Below are positions 41,046 through 50,375 of a DNA stretch of 64,000 nt, piece after piece. The notes under the pieces were generated by a model. That model was not told the DNA's origin. It made no database searches and saw nothing but the letters and a program-made list of their open reading frames with translations. Source of the stretch: Solilutibacter tolerans (lineage in GTDB: Bacteria; Pseudomonadota; Gammaproteobacteria; Xanthomonadales; Xanthomonadaceae); the NCBI RefSeq assembly GCF_900155935.1, contig NZ_FTLW01000003.1, positions 124,001 through 188,000 of the forward strand, written 5' to 3'. Position numbers and translations under genes: made by a program. Position 1 is the stretch's first letter. Every line of letters starts with the position of its first letter.

Positions 41046-42244
41046 TGCGCATTCTCCCGACACATCGCGGGCACATCGCCGCGATAGCCCATGCCACCGG
41101 CCACGACTTGCGCTCGCAGGCCGGGCACGTTGGCGAGCGCCGCCATCCCCAGGCTGCGCAGGCCACGCATCGCCAAGCCTTCGTTACTGCTGGCGCGCGC
41201 CATGCCATCGGAGAAGGCCAGCGTGCGTGCGCGATCTTCGCTGCGACGCGCCGCGTAGGACTCGAGCATCGCGGCATCGTCCAGCCCATGGGCGGTGATT
41301 TCTTCGACCAAAGTCAGCGCATCGCGCAGGCCCAGGTTGAAGCCCTGCGCGCCGATGGGGTGAATGCTTTGCGCGGCGTTGCCCAGCAACACGGCGCGCG
41401 GCGCGGTCAAACGCTCGGCCACCACGCGCACGGCGGGATACCGGCTGCGTTCGCCACTGGCGACGAAACGGCCGGCGCGCCAACCGAAGGCGTCCTGCAG
41501 TCGCGCAAGCCACGCGGCTTCATCCAATGCAGCGACGGCATCGGCCTCCTCGCTGGGGACGCCATGCACCACGCCATAGTGGCGATCGAAACGCGGCAAG
41601 AACGCCGTCGGGCCATGCGGACCCAGACGCTCCCACGCGGTGCCGTCCGGCGGGCGCTGCGGACGCACGCGGCTGACGAAGAGCGTTTGCCCGTAGTCAT
41701 GGCGCGTCGCATCGATACCCAGTGACGAGCGCACCGCGCTCTTCATGCCATCCGCGCCAACCAACAAACGCGTGGTGATGCGATGTTCGCCCTCGGCATC
41801 GGCCACGCGCACTTCGCGCCGGCCATCCGCCAACCCTTGGGTGTCGATAAAGCGCGCCGGGCGATAGCGGGTGAGCGAAGCAACATCGCCCAATCGCTTT
41901 TCCAAAGCCTCGCCGAAATCACGGGCGATGACGACATGACCGAAAGCCTCACGCCCGACTTCGCTGGCATCCAGTGACACCCGGCCGAAATCCCCCACCC
42001 GACTGGCGTGGATGCGGCGAATGGGCGATGCGGTCTGCAGCAACGGCCAGATCTTGAGCGCCTGCAGCGCATGGCAGCTGGCTTCGGCCAGGCTCAGGTT
42101 GCGCTCGTCGAAGACCGGGGGCAGTGCGCCCGGGGGCGCGGCTTCCACCATCGCCACATCCAAACCACTGTTTTCCAGCGCGATGGCGAGGCTCGCGCCC
42201 ACCAATCCGCCGCCGACGATGACGATGTCATGTTGCGCGTGCAT
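41042..42244 (-). CDS. ubiH: 2-octaprenyl-6-methoxyphenol hydroxylase
   Basis: FAD monooxygenase of 400 aa in ubiquinone synthesis. FAD motif IVIVGGGLVGASLAIALE near residue 7, LLVGADGMKSAVRSSLGI, and LLGNAAQSIHPIGAQGFN; the GNAAQ variant of the usual GDAAH is characteristic of UbiH. The ATG MHAQHDIVIVGG is the natural start; the frame remains open for 740 bases upstream, but that part is a shadow of the opposite-strand genes. A TATCAT box sits six bases before this ATG. Coupled to the next hydroxylase by ATGA. Confidence 0.92.
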   Translation of the reverse strand: MHAQHDIVIVGGGLVGASLAIALENSGLDVAMVEAAPPGALPPVFDERNLSLAEASCHALQALKIWPLLQTASPIRRIHASRVGDFGRVSLDASEVGREAFGHVVIARDFGEALEKRLGDVASLTRYRPARFIDTQGLADGRREVRVADAEGEHRITTRLLVGADGMKSAVRSSLGIDATRHDYGQTLFVSRVRPQRPPDGTAWERLGPHGPTAFLPRFDRHYGVVHGVPSEEADAVAALDEAAWLARLQDAFGWRAGRFVASGERSRYPAVRVVAERLTAPRAVLLGNAAQSIHPIGAQGFNLGLRDALTLVEEITAHGLDDAAMLESYAARRSEDRARTLAFSDGMARASSNEGLAMRGLRSLGMAALANVPGLRAQVVAGGMGYRGDVPAMCRENAQ

Positions 42245-42250
42245 GCGGGA

Positions 42251-42256
42251 ATGATA
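42251..42256 (-). promoter_or_regulatory. candidate leaderless promoter of ubiH
   Basis: On the minus strand TATCAT (5 of 6 to TATAAT) precedes the ubiH ATG by exactly six bases. It lies 9 bases from the oppositely oriented candidate box of the btuM-like gene, in a 33-base divergent gap. Confidence 0.45.
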
Positions 42257-42265
42257 GCGACCCGA

Positions 42266-42271
42266 TAGAAT
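42266..42271 (+). promoter_or_regulatory. candidate leaderless promoter of the btuM-like gene
   Basis: TAGAAT (5 of 6 to TATAAT) lies exactly six bases before the ATG at 42278. It is the same hexamer and spacing as before apaG. No clear -35 box. Confidence 0.45.
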
Positions 42272-42277
42272 CGCAGG

Positions 42278-42895
42278 ATGACGGAGACCACCCACATGAA
42301 TCTGAACCTGAATCTTGAGCCGCGCAGCCGTGGCGTCAACCTCGCTCTGCTGGCGGGCCTCGCCCTGGTGATGGTCGCCACGCGCGCCAACCACTTCGCC
42401 GCCATCCCCGATGCGTCGTGGGCGGTGTTCTTCGTCGGCGGCTTCTATCTGCGCCACTTCACCAAGTGGGCGTTCCCGCTGCTGATGGCCCTGGCCGTGG
42501 TCATCGACTACGTCGTGATCACCGCGCAGGGCATCAATTTCTGGAGCCATTACTGCGTGTCGCCGGGTTACTGGATGCTGGTGCCCGCGTACTTCAGCCT
42601 GTGGTTCGGCGGGATGTGGCTGGCCAAGCAGGAAGGCAGCGCCGGTGCGCGCCTCGGCAAGCTGGCTTTCGCGGTGGTGGCCTCGGTCGCGGTGTGCCAG
42701 CTGTTCTCGCAGGGCGGCTTCTACTGGCTGAGCGATGCGGTCGCCCACAAGACCGTGGCCGGCTGGGCCAAGAACTACATGGATTGGGTCGGCCCGTACC
42801 TGATGACCACCGCGATGTACGTCGGCGGCGCGCTGGCGCTGCACGTGACCGCCTACACCCTGCTTGGCCAGCGCACGCAGGCCGTGCGCGGCTGA
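42278..42895 (+). CDS. BtuM-like putative cobalamin transporter
   Basis: Membrane protein of 205 aa with about six hydrophobic segments. ATRANHFAAIPDASWAVFFV and the loop SHYCVSPGYWMLVPAY (Cys93) fit the BtuM family, small cobalamin transporters in which a conserved loop Cys coordinates the B12 cobalt. The next gene encodes a cobalamin adenosyltransferase, which supports a role in B12 uptake. Start: ATG 42278 follows TAGAAT-N6; a second ATG at 42296 has GGAG 9 bases upstream and gives a 199 aa protein. The family call is by recalled motifs and context, not a search. Confidence 0.7.
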   Translation: MTETTHMNLNLNLEPRSRGVNLALLAGLALVMVATRANHFAAIPDASWAVFFVGGFYLRHFTKWAFPLLMALAVVIDYVVITAQGINFWSHYCVSPGYWMLVPAYFSLWFGGMWLAKQEGSAGARLGKLAFAVVASVAVCQLFSQGGFYWLSDAVAHKTVAGWAKNYMDWVGPYLMTTAMYVGGALALHVTAYTLLGQRTQAVRG

Positions 42896-42905
42896 GTCTG
42901 GGCCG

Positions 42906-43460
42906 ATGGGCAATCGCCTCTCCAAGATATACACCCGCACCGGCGATGACGGCAGCACCGGCCTGGGCGACGGTACCCGCGTCGCCAAGGATTCGCTGCG
43001 GGTCGAGGCCTACGGCACGGTGGACGAGGCGAACTCCTGTATTGGCCTGGTGCTGGCCAGCGACGTGCCCGAGGACATCCGCACCCTGCTGACGGCCGTG
43101 CAGCACCAGATGTTCGACCTGGGCGGGGAGCTGTGCATCCCCGGCCATGCGGCGATCGACGATGACGATGTGGAACGCCTCGAGCAGCATCTCGACCGTT
43201 ACAACGACGACCTGCCGCCGCTGAAGGATTTCATTCTGCCCGGCGGTGGCGAAGCGGCCGCGCGTTGCCATATCGCGCGTACTGTCGTGCGCCGCGCCGA
43301 GCGCGAGACGGTGGCGTTGTCGCGCGTCGAAGCGGTCCGCCCGCAGGCGATCCGCTACCTCAATCGCCTCTCCGACCTGTTGTTCGTGCTCTCGCGGGTG
43401 CTGGCGCGCGCCAGCGGCCACGGCGAGGTGCTCTGGAATCACGAGCGCCGCCGCGGGTGA
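42906..43460 (+). CDS. ATP:cob(I)alamin adenosyltransferase, PduO type
   Basis: 184 aa enzyme that transfers the adenosyl group of ATP to cob(I)alamin, making coenzyme B12. The ATP-binding N-terminal motif is YTRTGDDGSTGLGDGTRV (about 9-26); GTVDEANSCIGL, FILPGGGEAAARCHIARTVV broken by ARCHIARTVVRRAERE, and RYLNRLSDLLFVLSR are PduO signatures. It follows the btuM-like gene by 10 bases. The ATG with YTRTGD nearby is the family start. Confidence 0.94.
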   Translation: MGNRLSKIYTRTGDDGSTGLGDGTRVAKDSLRVEAYGTVDEANSCIGLVLASDVPEDIRTLLTAVQHQMFDLGGELCIPGHAAIDDDDVERLEQHLDRYNDDLPPLKDFILPGGGEAAARCHIARTVVRRAERETVALSRVEAVRPQAIRYLNRLSDLLFVLSRVLARASGHGEVLWNHERRRG

Positions 43461-44371
43461 GCCTGCGGCTGTACACGCACACCGACTGCCTGGGCCATGA
43501 CACCGGCCCCGGCCACGCCGAACGCCCTGATCGCCTGCGCGCGGTGACCGCCGCGATCAATGCCGCCTTCCCTGATCTAGGGTGGACGTCGGCGTCGGTC
43601 GCGCCACGGGACGCCCTGTTGCGCGTGCATGGCGCAGATTATGTCGATGGGCTGATGTCGCGCCCGGCCGAGGGGTTGGCTTGGCTGGATGAAGACACGG
43701 TGTTCTCGCCCGGCAGCCTGCAGGCGGCCCTTGTCGCGGCCGGCGCCGGCGTGGAGGCGGTCGACTGGGTGCTCGGCGGCGACGGCCGACGCGCCTTCTG
43801 CGCGGTGCGCCCGCCCGGCCACCACGCCGAGGCCGCCCGCGCGATGGGCTTCTGCCTGTTCAACAACATCGCGGTGGCCGCCGCTCACGCGCTCTGGGCC
43901 GGCGTGCAACGCGTGGCCATCGCCGACTTCGACGTCCACCACGGCAACGGCACCCAGTCGATCTTCGCCCGCCAGCCGCGCGTGCTGTTCGCCAGCTCCC
44001 ATGAGATGCCGCTGTATCCGTGGACCGGCGGCTTCGACGAAACCGGCATCGGCAACATCTTCAATGCCCCGATCCTGGGCGGCACCGGCCGCGAGACCTT
44101 CCGCAGCACCTGGTCGAAGCAGCTGCTGCCGGCCATCGACGATTTCGCGCCGCAGTTGCTGCTGATCTCCGCCGGCTTCGACGCCCACCGCGACGACCCG
44201 CTGGCCTCGCTGCAGCTGGAAGCCGACGACTTCGGCTGGCTCACCGGCGAGCTCCGCGCCATCGCCGACCGCCATGCCGGCGGGCGCGTGGTGTCGATGC
44301 TCGAAGGCGGGTACGCACTCGGCGCGCTGGCGGAATCGGTCGTCGCGCACTTGAATGCGCTGGACGGCTGA
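43457..44371 (+). CDS. histone deacetylase family hydrolase
   Basis: Zinc-dependent amidohydrolase of 304 aa with the arginase/deacetylase fold. Motifs: GHAERPDRLRAV, RPPGHHAEAARAMGFCLFN (about 118-136), ADFDVHHGNGTQ (about 156-167) with Asp/His zinc ligands, and SAGFDAHRDDPLA; EGGYALGALAES ends the active site. Bacterial members deacetylate polyamines or acyl-lysines; the substrate is unknown. The GTG start overlaps the adenosyltransferase stop by 4 bases, so the two are cotranslated without an obvious metabolic link. Confidence 0.9.
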   Translation: MSLRLYTHTDCLGHDTGPGHAERPDRLRAVTAAINAAFPDLGWTSASVAPRDALLRVHGADYVDGLMSRPAEGLAWLDEDTVFSPGSLQAALVAAGAGVEAVDWVLGGDGRRAFCAVRPPGHHAEAARAMGFCLFNNIAVAAAHALWAGVQRVAIADFDVHHGNGTQSIFARQPRVLFASSHEMPLYPWTGGFDETGIGNIFNAPILGGTGRETFRSTWSKQLLPAIDDFAPQLLLISAGFDAHRDDPLASLQLEADDFGWLTGELRAIADRHAGGRVVSMLEGGYALGALAESVVAHLNALDG

Positions 44372-44411
44372 GGCGGCTCCGGCAAGCCTGCCCTGCGACT
44401 GAACGGAGACG

Positions 44412-44456
44412 GGCCGGCGATTGCCGCTTCACGGGGGATGCGGCAAGCTAACGGCC
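44412..44456 (+). other. hairpin in the leader of lptD
   Basis: Two nested inverted repeats: GGCCG (44412-44416) / CGGCC (44452-44456) and TTGCCGC (44421-44427) / GCGGCAA (44440-44446), the latter with a 12-base loop. It sits in the 110-base gap before lptD, 25 bases from its GTG. It may terminate the upstream operon or fold in the lptD 5' leader. No sigma-E type promoter is evident. Confidence 0.4.
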
Positions 44457-44481
44457 GATTTCTGCCCTCCGGACCGGACGC

Positions 44482-46905
44482 GTGCGCCCCTTCCCAAAAT
44501 TGCTTCCCCTGCCATTCGCCATCGCCTTCGCCCTGCCCGCCATGGCCCAAGAGCGGGAGATGCCGCTGAACTACGGCCTGTGCCCAATCGAGGACGCAGT
44601 GCCCAAGTTTCCGGAAGCGCCAGAGACCAATCTGGGTATCGCGCCGCAGGATCGGAGTCAAATGCCGACCGAAGTTGCTGGCGACGAGCAAAGCGGCACG
44701 ATTGAAGTGCCCATTCTGCAAGGCAATGTCGCACTGACCCGCGGCGACCAGTTCCTCGGCACCGACAAGATCACCATCGACAGCGAGAAGCAAACCTACG
44801 TCGCCGAAGGCAGCGTACGTTTCCAGGACTCGGGCATGCGCATCGTGGCCGAGCGCGCCAGTGGTAGCCAGGCGACCGATACGCATCGCATCGAGGAGCT
44901 GCGCTACCAGCTGACTGATCGTCGCGGCAATGGCGGCGCGGATCGAATTGAACTTCAGGGTGGCCAAGGCACCTTGTTCGGATCCTCCTATTCGACTTGC
45001 CCGCCAACCCAGCAACATTGGCGTGTCGTCGCCAATCAGATCAACGTCAACACCGAAGAAGGGTTCGCGGTTGCCCGCAATGCGACCCTGCGCTTGGGCA
45101 AGGTACCGGTGCTGTACGTGCCGTGGTTCAAGTTCCCGATCGATGAGCGCCGCCAGACCGGGCTGCTGTTCCCGTCGATCTCCAACTCCGGGCGCAACGG
45201 CTTCGATTACAAGCAGCCGATCTACATCAACCTCGCCCCCAATTACGACATGACCTTGTCGCCACGTATCATGACCAAGCGTGGCGTGTCGCTCGGCACC
45301 GAGTTCCGCTACCTCAACGAGGCCGGCGCTGGCACCTTGCGCGGGTTGTGGATGCCGAAGGATGACCTGCGTGATCGCGAACGTGGATTCGTCAACTTCG
45401 GCGGGTATCAAAACCTCACCTCTCATTGGCAAGCCCGTGCCAACGTGATGTGGATCAGCGACCCACGCTACTTCGAGGATTTCAACAACTCCTCGATGGG
45501 GGTCTCTGCCTACTCCTCGTTCAGCGAAGTGGGACTGTATGGTCGCGGGCGTTATTGGGATGCCGGACTGACGGCAGATCACTGGCAATTGGCCGACTAC
45601 ACCTTGACCGAGGCCAGCCTGCCCTTCGACCGCCTGCCGCGCGTGTTCTTGAACTGGGAACAACCTTTCGGCACCTTGCTGCGCGCCGGCGTGGAAAGCG
45701 AAGCTGTCCGCTTCCAACATCAGTCTTATCGTGCGATCGATGCGCAATACCGGCCAATCGGGCCCGAGATCGACATCCCGGGCGGCAGTCGCTTCGATGT
45801 TAAGCCCTACATCAGCATGCCCTTGGAAGGGGCTGGCTGGTTCATCCGGCCAACAGTGGCCTGGCGTTACACCACTTATCAGCTGGACGACGCGCTGGCA
45901 CAACAAATCGCTCGTAGACGCGCGCAAGCTGATGCGGCCAATCGCGGCATCGCCTATACCCCGGCGATGGACGCCGCGTTCTTCGACAGCAAGCCTAGCC
46001 GCAGCCTGCCGATCTATTCGCTGGATGCCGGATTGCAGTTTGATCGCGAGTTCGAGCGCAAGGGCAAATCGTTCCTGCAAACGCTGGAGCCGCGCATCTT
46101 CTATCTGCACGCCCCTTATCGCGACCAATCCGCGCTCCCGGTCTTTGACACCGTGCCGCTGACCTTCGGTTGGGGCCAGCTGTTCCGCGACAACCGCTAC
46201 AGCAGCGCTGATCGCCAGAGCGACGCCAACCAGATCACGACCGCGCTCACCACGCGCATCCTGCGCGATAGCGATGGCTTCGAGAAATTCAGCGCGAGCC
46301 TTGGCCAGATCCATTACCTGGACGATGTACGGGTCAAGGCATATCCGTGGGAAAACACCGTCGAGCGGGGCCGCTCTGCCTGGGTCGCGGATGCCAACTG
46401 GTCACCCAGTGATCGCTGGCAGATCGGTGGCTCGTATCAATGGGACCCGAAATACCGCCGTCACGACCTGGCTGCCTTCCGTGCCCGCTATCTGCTGAAA
46501 GACGACGGCATCGTCAATCTTGCCTACCGTTACCGTCGTGACCTGCTTGAGCAGGCCGACTTCTCCTTCCTGTATCCAATCAACCCGACCTGGAGCCTGG
46601 TCGGCCGCTATTACTACTCGCTCAAAGACCGCAAGGCGCTGGAAACGGTGGCCGGTGTGCAGTGGGATAGCTGCTGCGTCGCCGTACGATTGGTAGGCCG
46701 GCAATACATCCACAACCGCGAAGGCGAACTCAACGACAGCATCATGCTGGAGATTGAATTCAAGGGTCTTGGCTCCGCGGGCCAGGACACTAGGCGTACC
46801 TTGCGCCGTGCTATTCTCGGCTATTACCGCGACGATCTTTACCTCGTGCCGCCCCCCTCGATCAACCAGGGCACGACGGATCCTGACCCGGACCCCACAC
46901 CATGA
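44482..46905 (+). CDS. lptD: LPS-assembly protein LptD
   Basis: Outer-membrane beta-barrel of 807 aa that inserts lipopolysaccharide into the outer leaflet with LptE. GTG start, signal peptide (LLPLPFAIAFALPAMAQ), then an OstA/LptA-like jellyroll (about 70-190; GDQFLGTDKITIDSEKQ) and a large barrel. The four cysteines that form the essential disulfides are all present: Cys34, Cys173, Cys731 and Cys732, very close to E. coli 31/173/724/725. The stop overlaps the surA start by 4 bases. Confidence 0.95.
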   Translation: MRPFPKLLPLPFAIAFALPAMAQEREMPLNYGLCPIEDAVPKFPEAPETNLGIAPQDRSQMPTEVAGDEQSGTIEVPILQGNVALTRGDQFLGTDKITIDSEKQTYVAEGSVRFQDSGMRIVAERASGSQATDTHRIEELRYQLTDRRGNGGADRIELQGGQGTLFGSSYSTCPPTQQHWRVVANQINVNTEEGFAVARNATLRLGKVPVLYVPWFKFPIDERRQTGLLFPSISNSGRNGFDYKQPIYINLAPNYDMTLSPRIMTKRGVSLGTEFRYLNEAGAGTLRGLWMPKDDLRDRERGFVNFGGYQNLTSHWQARANVMWISDPRYFEDFNNSSMGVSAYSSFSEVGLYGRGRYWDAGLTADHWQLADYTLTEASLPFDRLPRVFLNWEQPFGTLLRAGVESEAVRFQHQSYRAIDAQYRPIGPEIDIPGGSRFDVKPYISMPLEGAGWFIRPTVAWRYTTYQLDDALAQQIARRRAQADAANRGIAYTPAMDAAFFDSKPSRSLPIYSLDAGLQFDREFERKGKSFLQTLEPRIFYLHAPYRDQSALPVFDTVPLTFGWGQLFRDNRYSSADRQSDANQITTALTTRILRDSDGFEKFSASLGQIHYLDDVRVKAYPWENTVERGRSAWVADANWSPSDRWQIGGSYQWDPKYRRHDLAAFRARYLLKDDGIVNLAYRYRRDLLEQADFSFLYPINPTWSLVGRYYYSLKDRKALETVAGVQWDSCCVAVRLVGRQYIHNREGELNDSIMLEIEFKGLGSAGQDTRRTLRRAILGYYRDDLYLVPPPSINQGTTDPDPDPTP

Positions 46906-48221
46906 TGAATTTTCGAGTCCTTTTGCTGGCAGCAACGCTGGCATTTGCCCCCTTGGCACTGCAGGCACAGACCCAGCCCATCGACCGCATCGCCGCGGTG
47001 GTCAACGAGGAAGTGATCCTGCAAAGCGAGTTGGACCGCGCCATCGCCAACATCACCGCGCAGTACGCCAGCAACCCGGGGCAATTGCCGCCGGCTGAGG
47101 TGCTGGCCAAGCAGGTGCTGGAACGCCTGGTCCTGACCCGCTTGCAGGTCGCGCGTGCGCAAGAAAGCGGCATCCGCGTCAACGATCAAGAGATCGAACA
47201 GGCAGCGGCCAACATCGCCCAGCAGAACGGCATGACTCTTGACCAGCTGCAGGCGCAGGTGGCGAAAGATGGCCTGTCGATGACCGATTTCCGCAACACC
47301 TTGCGCGATGAAATCACCATCCAGCGGATGAAGCAGAGTTTCGCGCAGGGCCGCATTTCAGTCAGCGAGTCCGAGGTCAACGCTGCCCTCGCCCAGCAGG
47401 CCAATGCAGGCGGTGGTGCTCAGTACCATCTGGCGCACATTTTGGTTGCGTTGCCGGAAGGTGCAACGGCCGAGCAGATCGCCATCGGCCAGTCCAAGAT
47501 CGATGGCATCAAGAAGGTCATTGAAAGCGGCGAGATGGATTTCGCCGCCGCCGCCGTGCGTTATTCCGATAGCCCGAACGCGCTGGAAGGTGGTGACCTG
47601 GGCTGGCGCCCGGAATCGGAGATCCCGCCGGCCTTCGCGCAGACCGTCAAAAGCATGCAGCCCGGCCAGATCATTGGCCCGATCCGTGGTGGCAGCGGTT
47701 TCCAGCTGATTCGTCTGGTTGAAACCCGCACCGCACCGGCAGCTTCGCAGGTCACCCAGTATCACGTCCGCCACATCCTGGTCACCGGTGACGATGCCGC
47801 CGCCGAAGCCAAGTTGAGTACGCTGCGCGCTCGCGTCGCGGGCGGTGCGGACTTTGCCCAGCTAGCGAAGGAAGAGTCGCAAGACCCGAACAGCAAGGAA
47901 AATGGCGGCGACCTGGGCTGGTTGGCCGTCGATGCCTTCGGCCCGGATCTTGGCCCGCGCATCGCTGCGTTGAAAGATGGCGACATGACGCAGCCGATCA
48001 AGACCCCGTCCGGCTGGCACCTGATCCAGGTGATCGAGCGCCGCCAAAACGCCGCCGGCGACGACCAGAAGCGCGCCGCGATGCGTGAAACCATCGGCCG
48101 CCGCAAACTGGAGGACGAGTACACCCGTTTCCTGCAGGAAATGCGCGGTGACGCCTTCGTCGACATCCGCAGCGAATCGGTGATCAACACCGCGCCAGCG
48201 GCCGACAACAACGGCGGTTGA
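46902..48221 (+). CDS. surA: periplasmic chaperone/PPIase SurA
   Basis: Periplasmic chaperone for outer-membrane proteins, 439 aa. Signal peptide (LLLAATLAFAPLALQAQ), N-terminal chaperone domain starting PIDRIAAVVNEEVILQSELD, two parvulin domains (YHLAHILVALPEGA and YHVRHILVTGDDAA) and a C-terminal helix. It follows lptD, one of its main clients. A second Met directly after the first is an alternative start. Confidence 0.96.
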   Translation: MMNFRVLLLAATLAFAPLALQAQTQPIDRIAAVVNEEVILQSELDRAIANITAQYASNPGQLPPAEVLAKQVLERLVLTRLQVARAQESGIRVNDQEIEQAAANIAQQNGMTLDQLQAQVAKDGLSMTDFRNTLRDEITIQRMKQSFAQGRISVSESEVNAALAQQANAGGGAQYHLAHILVALPEGATAEQIAIGQSKIDGIKKVIESGEMDFAAAAVRYSDSPNALEGGDLGWRPESEIPPAFAQTVKSMQPGQIIGPIRGGSGFQLIRLVETRTAPAASQVTQYHVRHILVTGDDAAAEAKLSTLRARVAGGADFAQLAKEESQDPNSKENGGDLGWLAVDAFGPDLGPRIAALKDGDMTQPIKTPSGWHLIQVIERRQNAAGDDQKRAAMRETIGRRKLEDEYTRFLQEMRGDAFVDIRSESVINTAPAADNNGG

Positions 48222-48222
48222 G

Positions 48223-49212
48223 ATGCGCCCTCGGCTCGCGCTCGTTCCGGGCGAGCCTGCCGGCGTTGGCCCTGAATTGTGTGTCCGCCTGGCCCAACGC
48301 CCGGCGAATCGCTTTGATTTGACGGCTTTCGGCGATGCGGCCACCCTGCGCCGCGCCGCCCAAGCACTCAATCTCCCTTTGCGATTGCTGCCCGCCGAGG
48401 CCCTTGCGCAGAAGCCCGGCGACCTGCCGCTGCACGAGATCGCCCTGCCCGGTGCGCCGCCTGCCTTCGGCCAGCCTGATCCCGCCCATGCTCGCGCTAT
48501 CATCGATTCGCTGGAATTAGCCGCCCATGCCTGTATCGATGGTGCCTACCAGGGTCTGGTCACTGGCCCCACGCATAAAGCGAGCTTGAATGCAGGCGGC
48601 ATCCCCTATATCGGCACCACCGAGCTGCTCGCGGACATCAGCAGACATGAAGTCGTGATGATGCTGGCACGCCCCGGTCTCAGGGTCGCTCTCGTCACTA
48701 CCCACCTGCCACTGCGCGAGGTGGCCGACGCGCTGACTCCAGCGGCATTGAAACGCACGCTGCGCATCACCCATCAATCCATGCGCGATGACTTCGGCAT
48801 CACCGTCCCACGCATCGCCGTGCTAGGCCTCAACCCACATGCGGGCGAAGATGGCCATATGGGCCGAGAGGAGATCGAGGTGATGCGGCCTGTGATGGAG
48901 GCCTTGCGCGCTGAAGGCATGAATTTGATCGGCCCGCTGCCCGCTGACACCGCATTCCTGCCAGACAAATTGCTCGGCTTTGATGCGGTTGTCGCGATGT
49001 ACCACGACCAGGGCCTGCCAGTGCTGAAGAGCCATGGCATCGATCAGGCCGTCAACATCACCTTGGGCCTGCCCTTCCCTCGCGTGGCCGTGGATCACGG
49101 CACGGCGCTCGATATCGCCGGGCAGGGGATTGCCGATGCCAGCAGTTTGTTTGCCGCAGCCGATCTATGCGCCGAGCTCGCACACCATCGCATGAACAAG
49201 GAGCCCGCGTGA
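48223..49212 (+). CDS. pdxA: 4-hydroxythreonine-4-phosphate dehydrogenase
   Basis: NAD-dependent dehydrogenase of 329 aa in pyridoxal 5'-phosphate synthesis. N-terminus [15 protein letters not shown] is the usual TPGEPAGIGPE motif, [13 protein letters not shown] holds a conserved metal-ligand His, and [13 protein letters not shown] a second. It starts one base after the surA stop and its stop overlaps csaA by 4 bases. Confidence 0.96.
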   Translation: MRPRLALVPGEPAGVGPELCVRLAQRPANRFDLTAFGDAATLRRAAQALNLPLRLLPAEALAQKPGDLPLHEIALPGAPPAFGQPDPAHARAIIDSLELAAHACIDGAYQGLVTGPTHKASLNAGGIPYIGTTELLADISRHEVVMMLARPGLRVALVTTHLPLREVADALTPAALKRTLRITHQSMRDDFGITVPRIAVLGLNPHAGEDGHMGREEIEVMRPVMEALRAEGMNLIGPLPADTAFLPDKLLGFDAVVAMYHDQGLPVLKSHGIDQAVNITLGLPFPRVAVDHGTALDIAGQGIADASSLFAAADLCAELAHHRMNKEPA

Positions 49213-49550
49213 GCGAGACCATAAGCTTTGACGATTTCCTGAAAGTAGACCTTCGGGTCGGTCGCATCATCGACGCGCAAGAGTTTCCCGAGGCACGCAA
49301 ACCCGCCTACAAATTGAAGGTGGATTTCGGCTCCGAAATCGGCGTACTGCAGTCCAGCGCGCAGATCACCGTGCACTACACGCCGGAGTCCCTCGTCGGG
49401 CGATTGGTTGTGGGTGTGGTGAATTTCCCGCCACGCCAAATCGGTCCGGTGCGTTCGCAGTGCCTGGTCACCGGCTTCCACGACGAAAACGGCGCCGTGG
49501 TGCTGTGCATGCCTGATGGCAACATCCCCTTGGGAACTCGATTGCTGTGA
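49209..49550 (+). CDS. csaA: CsaA-like tRNA-binding protein
   Basis: 113 aa protein consisting of a single OB-fold tRNA-binding domain of the CsaA/EMAP-II type: [55 protein letters not shown] and [12 protein letters not shown]. CsaA proteins bind tRNA and have been reported with chaperone-like activity. GTG start inside the pdxA stop; the stop overlaps the rsmA GTG by 3 bases. Its insertion between pdxA and rsmA is a variation on the E. coli order. Confidence 0.9.
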   Translation: MSETISFDDFLKVDLRVGRIIDAQEFPEARKPAYKLKVDFGSEIGVLQSSAQITVHYTPESLVGRLVVGVVNFPPRQIGPVRSQCLVTGFHDENGAVVLCMPDGNIPLGTRLL

Positions 49551-50338
49551 ACGCACGCTTCGACAAGCCAGCGAAAAAACACCTTGGGCAGAACTTCCTG
49601 CACGAGCGCGGCGTCATCGACAAAATCCTGCTCGCAGTCAATCCGAAACCAGGCGATCGCATCGTCGAAATCGGTCCCGGCCAAGGCGCGCTCACCTTGC
49701 CACTGCTCGACTTGCATGGTGAAGCCACCGCGATCGAATTCGACCGCGACCTCTTGCTGCCTTTGACCGAGGCGGCCAGTGCGCGCGGCAAGCTCGACCT
49801 CATCAATCGCGATGTGATGCAGGTGGATTTCACCGAGCTCGCACGCGCCCTGGGCGGACCGATTCGCCTCATCGGCAACCTGCCCTACAACCTATCCAGC
49901 CCGATCCTGTTCCACGCGCTGGACCATGCGACTTCCATCATCGACATGCACTTCATGTTGCAAAAAGAAGTGGTGGATCGCATGGCCGCGAGCGAAGGCA
50001 GCAAAGTCTACGGCCGCCTGTCGGTGATGCTGCAGGCGTATTGCAAGGTCACGCCGTTGATCAAGGTGCCGCCGGGTGCATTCCGTCCAGCGCCCAAGGT
50101 CGATTCGGCGGTCGTCCGATTGGTGCCGAAGCCGGCATCCGAAATCACCGTGCGCGATCACGCACGCTTTGTCGAAGTGGTGCGTTCAGCTTTCGGCCAA
50201 CGTCGCAAGACACTGCACAACGCGCTGAAAGATGTCTGTAATGACGATGCGATTCGTGCCGCAGGGCTTGAACCGCAGCTGCGCGCCGAACAAGTCCCGG
50301 TCGCCGGTTTCATAGCGCTGGCAAACATCAGCGACTGA
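49547..50338 (+). CDS. rsmA: 16S rRNA adenine N6,N6-dimethyltransferase
   Basis: Also called KsgA; dimethylates A1518 and A1519 of 16S rRNA. 263 aa. [18 protein letters not shown] at the N-terminus, SAM motif [15 protein letters not shown], catalytic motif [13 protein letters not shown] (NLPY), and [13 protein letters not shown] start overlapping csaA. Confidence 0.96.
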   Translation: MNARFDKPAKKHLGQNFLHERGVIDKILLAVNPKPGDRIVEIGPGQGALTLPLLDLHGEATAIEFDRDLLLPLTEAASARGKLDLINRDVMQVDFTELARALGGPIRLIGNLPYNLSSPILFHALDHATSIIDMHFMLQKEVVDRMAASEGSKVYGRLSVMLQAYCKVTPLIKVPPGAFRPAPKVDSAVVRLVPKPASEITVRDHARFVEVVRSAFGQRRKTLHNALKDVCNDDAIRAAGLEPQLRAEQVPVAGFIALANISD

Positions 50339-50375
50339 AAGCGCCGGTTTTGCCGCCTGGTTCACGCTGCTTGCG

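Noticed and set aside
42245-42988. Long N-terminal extension of ubiH
   Set aside because: The extra 248 codons lie opposite the btuM-like gene; the FAD motif must be near the N-terminus, and a -10-like box sits just before the chosen ATG.
43885-46314. 809-codon open frame on the minus strand opposite lptD and the deacetylase gene
   Set aside because: It is antisense to two well-supported genes, has shadow-like composition (Arg, Gln, His and Val rich) and no recognisable domain. High-GC DNA leaves long antisense frames open.
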